Below are positions 7,352 through 9,096 of a stretch of DNA of 9,096 nt, piece by piece. The position numbers and the translations under genes were made by a program. Numbering within the stretch: position 1 is the stretch's first letter; the number at the start of each line of letters is the position of its first letter. The notes under the pieces were generated by a model, which did no database searches, was not told where the DNA came from, and saw only the letters and a program-made list of their open reading frames with translations. Origin of the DNA: Gammaproteobacteria bacterium (GTDB taxonomy: Bacteria > Pseudomonadota > Gammaproteobacteria > CAJXQU01); assembly GCA_026984275.1 (NCBI GenBank), contig JALSSM010000349.1, positions 1 to 9,096 of the forward strand. Direction: 5' to 3'.

Positions 7352-8195
7352 TTTCTTTTGTTTCTGTATCCTGAAATTGCTGTTGGATAGTAGCAATCTG
7401 ATCGACCTCAGTGAGTAATTCATTAAGTGGGGGAATATTAAAATCGCGCTCTAACAAGGTGGGAAAAACACCAAAATGTTCATAAGCAGTTTCAAGTAAT
7501 TTCCAGACCGGATCAATAATATCAGCGCCGTGAGTATCAATGATCAGATCATCATATTCATAGTAGTGGCCGGCAATATGTGCATAGGCGATCCTCTCAC
7601 CTGGTAAGGATCTCAAAAATTGTTCAGCATCATAACGGTGATTAACGCTGTTAACATAGATATTGTTGATATCGATCAATAATTGACAATCTGCCCCTTG
7701 TAAAACCGCATTGATAAAATCAATTTCAGACAGTTCATTTGAAGGTGCAGCATAATAAGAAGCATTTTCAATCACGAATGGACGTTCGATAATTTCTTCA
7801 ACCCTGCGAATACGTTTTACCACATGTGCTACGGCCTCTTCTGTAAAAGGGATTGGCATCAGATCATAAAGATGTCCATCATCCGCGCAGTAGGTCAAAT
7901 GATCACTATAGACACTGATATGATACTGATCGAGAAATTTTTTAATTTGTTGAAGAAAGACTTCATCCAGAGGAGCCGGTCCACCAATGTTGAGCGACAG
8001 GCCATGAGCTGTGATCGGGATCTGATCAGCAAGATTGGCGAACTTTCGCCCTATGACTCCGCCGACATCGATCCAGTTTTCAGGGACGACTTCCATGAAA
8101 CTTGTCTGTTCCGGGATCTGATCTTCCAGCGAGTCCAAAAGGACTCGCCGGAGACCCAGACCAGCACCTTGTATTTGATATAAATTCCTTCTCAT
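7341..8195 (-). CDS. hvfB: HvfB/BufB-type DUF692 multinuclear non-heme iron oxidase (MNIO)
   Basis: A 284-residue TIM-barrel protein of DUF692 (PF05114), at the usual length. Characterised MNIOs (MbnB, HvfB, TglH) use two or three irons to oxidise Cys in a peptide; HvfB converts Cys of EGKCG to oxazolone/thioamide. Expected ligand-bearing motifs are all present: FMEVVPENW (33-41), TAHGLSLNIGG (62-72), YSDHLTY (96-102), FVIENASYY (140-148), LLIDINNIYVN (172-182) with NH at 185-186, AHIAGH (205-210), DTHG (220-223) and LLERDFNIP (247-255). No missing metal residue was noticed. It acts in the cytosol before export of the precursor. The ATG at 8195 has no good Shine-Dalgarno and is touched by a 7-bp hairpin. 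The hvfA stop is 29 bp upstream and hvfC overlaps the 3' end, so these are one operon. The old annotation as a xylose isomerase-like barrel is superseded. Confidence 0.93.
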   Translation of the reverse strand: MRRNLYQIQGAGLGLRRVLLDSLEDQIPEQTSFMEVVPENWIDVGGVIGRKFANLADQIPITAHGLSLNIGGPAPLDEVFLQQIKKFLDQYHISVYSDHLTYCADDGHLYDLMPIPFTEEAVAHVVKRIRRVEEIIERPFVIENASYYAAPSNELSEIDFINAVLQGADCQLLIDINNIYVNSVNHRYDAEQFLRSLPGERIAYAHIAGHYYEYDDLIIDTHGADIIDPVWKLLETAYEHFGVFPTLLERDFNIPPLNELLTEVDQIATIQQQFQDTETKENAI

Positions 8196-8216
8196 AAAGT
8201 GCTGTTTGTCACTTTA
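8195..8216 (-). promoter_or_regulatory. Hairpin covering the hvfB start region
   Basis: TAAAGTG (8195-8201) and CACTTTA (8210-8216) form a perfect 7-bp stem with an 8-nt loop in the hvfA-hvfB gap. In the mRNA the downstream arm ends at the A of the hvfB start codon. No U-run follows, so it is not a classical terminator. It could lower hvfB translation, or protect the upstream hvfA message so that precursor exceeds enzyme. Confidence 0.4.
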
Positions 8217-8224
8217 AAGGCTCT

Positions 8225-8674
8225 TTATTTGAGATGAGCAACACTACATTTTGCAGCAGAGAAAGTTCCACATACAGCAGGATCTTTCACACCAGTAGCC
8301 ATCTTACCACCAGCATATTCTGCTTTATTGTCACCGCCATAACGGAAGGTTCCAAGTTTGACCACATTTCCCTGCATATCTACGCCTTCACCACACTTTC
8401 CTTCACCACATTTACCAGCTGCTTTTTTCTTACCTTCACCACACTTACCCTCGGCTTTCTTCATGCTGTCGCCACATTTACCCTCGGCTTTCTTCATGCT
8501 GTCGCCACATTTACCCTCAGCTTTCTTCATGCTGTCGCCACATTTACCCTCGGCAACCATGAACCCCTCAGATGAATCACTTCCTGTAAAAGGATTAGTT
8601 TCAGCGTTTGTTATTGGTGACAATACAACCAATAACAATCCAAGCATTCCAATAAAAATTTTATTCTTAGACAT
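8225..8674 (-). CDS. hvfA: HvfA-type EGKCG-repeat RiPP precursor (copper-binding metallophore/bufferin-like)
   Basis: A 149-residue Cys-rich secreted precursor. The signal peptide spans residues 1-24 (cleavage after ITNA); the conserved HvfA block follows as NPFTGSDSSEGFMVAEGKCG (27-46). EGKCG occurs five times (42, 53, 64, 75, 91) and AGKCG once (86), giving six modifiable Cys (45, 56, 67, 78, 89, 94) in 11-residue repeats. In relatives HvfBC turns these Cys into copper-binding oxazolone/thioamide groups. Unusually, about 50 residues follow the repeats (100-149), with GTFRYGGDNKAEYAGG and two more Cys (135, 143); many HvfA proteins end near the last repeat. The start at 8674 is chosen because GAGGAGG (8687-8681) sits 6 nt upstream, an almost ideal site; a longer frame begins only with TTG at 8692. 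First gene of the hvfABC operon. No convincing promoter was found in 8693-8839. Confidence 0.93.
   Translation of the reverse strand: MSKNKIFIGMLGLLLVVLSPITNAETNPFTGSDSSEGFMVAEGKCGDSMKKAEGKCGDSMKKAEGKCGDSMKKAEGKCGEGKKKAAGKCGEGKCGEGVDMQGNVVKLGTFRYGGDNKAEYAGGKMATGVKDPAVCGTFSAAKCSVAHLK
8455..8553 (-). repeat. Three tandem 33-bp repeats coding the EGKCGDSMKKA units of hvfA
   Basis: Copies at 8455-8487, 8488-8520 and 8521-8553 are identical except for one synonymous change at 8519. Each encodes 11 residues with one EGKCG. The near identity, including third bases, suggests recent duplication or gene conversion. Diverged units continue at 8390-8454. Confidence 0.92.
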
Positions 8675-8680
8675 TTTTTT

Positions 8681-8687
8681 CCTCCTC
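8681..8687 (-). promoter_or_regulatory. Strong Shine-Dalgarno of hvfA
   Basis: GAGGAGG with a 6-nt A-rich spacer before the ATG at 8674 decides the start. It is far stronger than those of hvfB and hvfC, consistent with a precursor made in excess over its enzymes. Confidence 0.8.
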
Positions 8688-8839
8688 AGCAAATCATTAG
8701 TAACAGGTGTAAGTTATGCTTCAATACAAAACCCACCCTGATTTCAGCATAGTCATGTTCTCACCACAAAGCAACGAGATACATAGAGCCTATACCTCTC
8801 AATTTGACAAATAACACGCTTCTTAGTTTCAGGCTATAT

Positions 8840-8873
8840 AAAAAAACGGATACATCTTTGCAGACATATCCGT
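8840..8873 (-). terminator. Rho-independent terminator downstream of the right-edge EGKCG precursor gene
   Basis: On the minus strand ACGGATA (8873-8867) pairs perfectly with TATCCGT (8852-8846); four more inner pairs (two G-U) extend the stem to 11 bp around a 6-nt loop, and six further T follow (8845-8840). It lies about 95 nt after the stop of the right-edge gene and separates that transcript from hvfA. Confidence 0.8.
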
Positions 8874-8916
8874 CCTGTGTCTTTCTACTATTAGGATTAT
8901 TTAAGGAACCTCTGAT

Positions 8917-8934
8917 CAATTCATCCATGAATTG
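8917..8934. repeat. Perfect 8-bp inverted repeat CAATTCAT-CC-ATGAATTG
   Basis: The palindrome has a 2-bp centre, too tight for an RNA hairpin loop, so a DNA-binding site or a mobile-element remnant is more likely. The adjoining GGAACCTCTGATC has the look of an insertion-sequence end, but no partner end is seen in the window. Confidence 0.3.
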
Positions 8935-8968
8935 TCAAAGCATGAAAAAGAAAAAACTACTATGGATT

Positions 8969-9096
8969 TTACTTATTAGCACCACACTTCGCTTCGCCGC
9001 ATTTACCTTCCATCTTTTTGTCCATGCCTTCGCCGCATTTACCTTCCATCTTTTTGTCCATGCCTTCGCCGCATTTACCTTCCATCTTTTTGTCCA
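8969..9096 (-). CDS. Second EGKCG-repeat precursor, C-terminal part (5' end outside window)
   Basis: The open minus-strand frame enters from the right edge and stops at TAA (8971-8969), giving at least 42 residues. It reads as three units of DKKMEGKCGEGM, the last changing into EGKCGEAKCGANK at the C terminus. Each unit is 12 residues with one EGKCG, and a fourth Cys lies in the terminal AKCG. This is the core of an HvfA/bufferin-like precursor, distinct from the adjacent hvfA in repeat length (12 against 11), in flanking residues, and in ending right after the repeats. The signal peptide and NPF block expected upstream are not in the window, so the family call rests on the repeat. It has its own terminator, so it is probably transcribed separately from hvfABC yet may be modified by the same HvfBC enzymes. 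Confidence 0.82.
   Translation of the reverse strand, partial: DKKMEGKCGEGMDKKMEGKCGEGMDKKMEGKCGEAKCGANK
8992..9096 (-). repeat. Perfect 36-bp tandem repeat, about 2.9 copies visible
   Basis: Copies at 8992-9027, 9028-9063 and 9064-9096 (cut by the window edge) are identical at every visible base. They encode 12-residue EGKCG units. Perfect identity suggests recent expansion and possible copy-number differences between strains; short-read assemblies may miscount the units. Confidence 0.93.

Noticed and set aside
7352..7423. Longer hvfC start at 7423
   Set aside because: The added 24 residues lie inside hvfB coding sequence, do not look like the family N terminus, and the ATG at 7351 gives the usual start with an 11-bp coupled overlap.
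8234..8741. Plus-strand open frames of 113 and 127 codons across the repeat region
   Set aside because: They are antisense shadows of the hvfA repeats; their periodic translation follows from the 33-bp repeats, and the minus-strand frame has the signal peptide, ribosome site and family motifs.
8805..8810. TTGTCA on the minus strand as the -35 of an hvfA promoter
   Set aside because: No acceptable -10 hexamer is found 16-18 nt downstream; the best candidates match only three of six bases.
8455..9096. CRISPR-like array
   Set aside because: Repeats are head-to-tail with no unique spacers, have coding-length periods (33 and 36 bp), and encode EGKCG peptides.

Overview
The window looks like chromosomal DNA of a gammaproteobacterium with moderate to low GC (low 40s percent by eye). 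The evidence is the company of families: a membrane-anchored FMN-type glutamate synthase-like protein, an MtgA-type transglycosylase, the retropepsin / 7TM-transglutaminase / RimK-like ligase trio, and an HvfABC-type RiPP operon. I cannot name the genus. No rRNA, tRNA, CRISPR array or transposase is visible.

Layout. Positions 1-2116 hold two minus-strand genes in one transcript: an aldehyde dehydrogenase (677-2116), followed after a few bases by the N-terminal part of a glutamate synthase-like protein that runs off the left edge. A good sigma-54 (-24/-12) match lies directly upstream of the dehydrogenase. The 2117-2493 gap is a divergent regulatory region. Positions 2509-3243 (plus strand) encode a GT51 transglycosylase of the MtgA family whose first catalytic motif is degenerate: Lys replaces the catalytic Glu. 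Positions 3282-6423 (minus strand) form a three-gene operon, in transcription order: a secreted retropepsin-like protease (COG4067), a membrane protein with an inactive transglutaminase domain and seven C-terminal helices, and an ATP-grasp alpha-L-glutamate ligase-like protein. This conserved trio is thought to make or process a peptide or to modify a protein; its substrate is not established.

Positions 6584-8674 (minus strand) form an hvfA-hvfB-hvfC operon. It encodes a secreted Cys-rich precursor with EGKCG repeats, a DUF692 multinuclear non-heme iron oxidase (MNIO), and its DUF2063 partner. In characterised relatives the enzyme pair converts the Cys of EGKCG into oxazolone/thioamide groups that bind copper. 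A second EGKCG-repeat precursor, with a different and perfectly conserved 36-bp repeat, enters from the right edge (8969-9096+) and ends before a strong Rho-independent terminator at 8840-8873. The locus therefore has at least two putative substrates for one visible modifying pair.

Most notable points: the tandem, differently spaced EGKCG precursors; the unusual Cys-containing C-terminal extension of the complete precursor; a hairpin covering the hvfB start; the loss of catalytic residues in the MtgA homologue; and two peptide-tailoring operons in series with no clear terminator between them.
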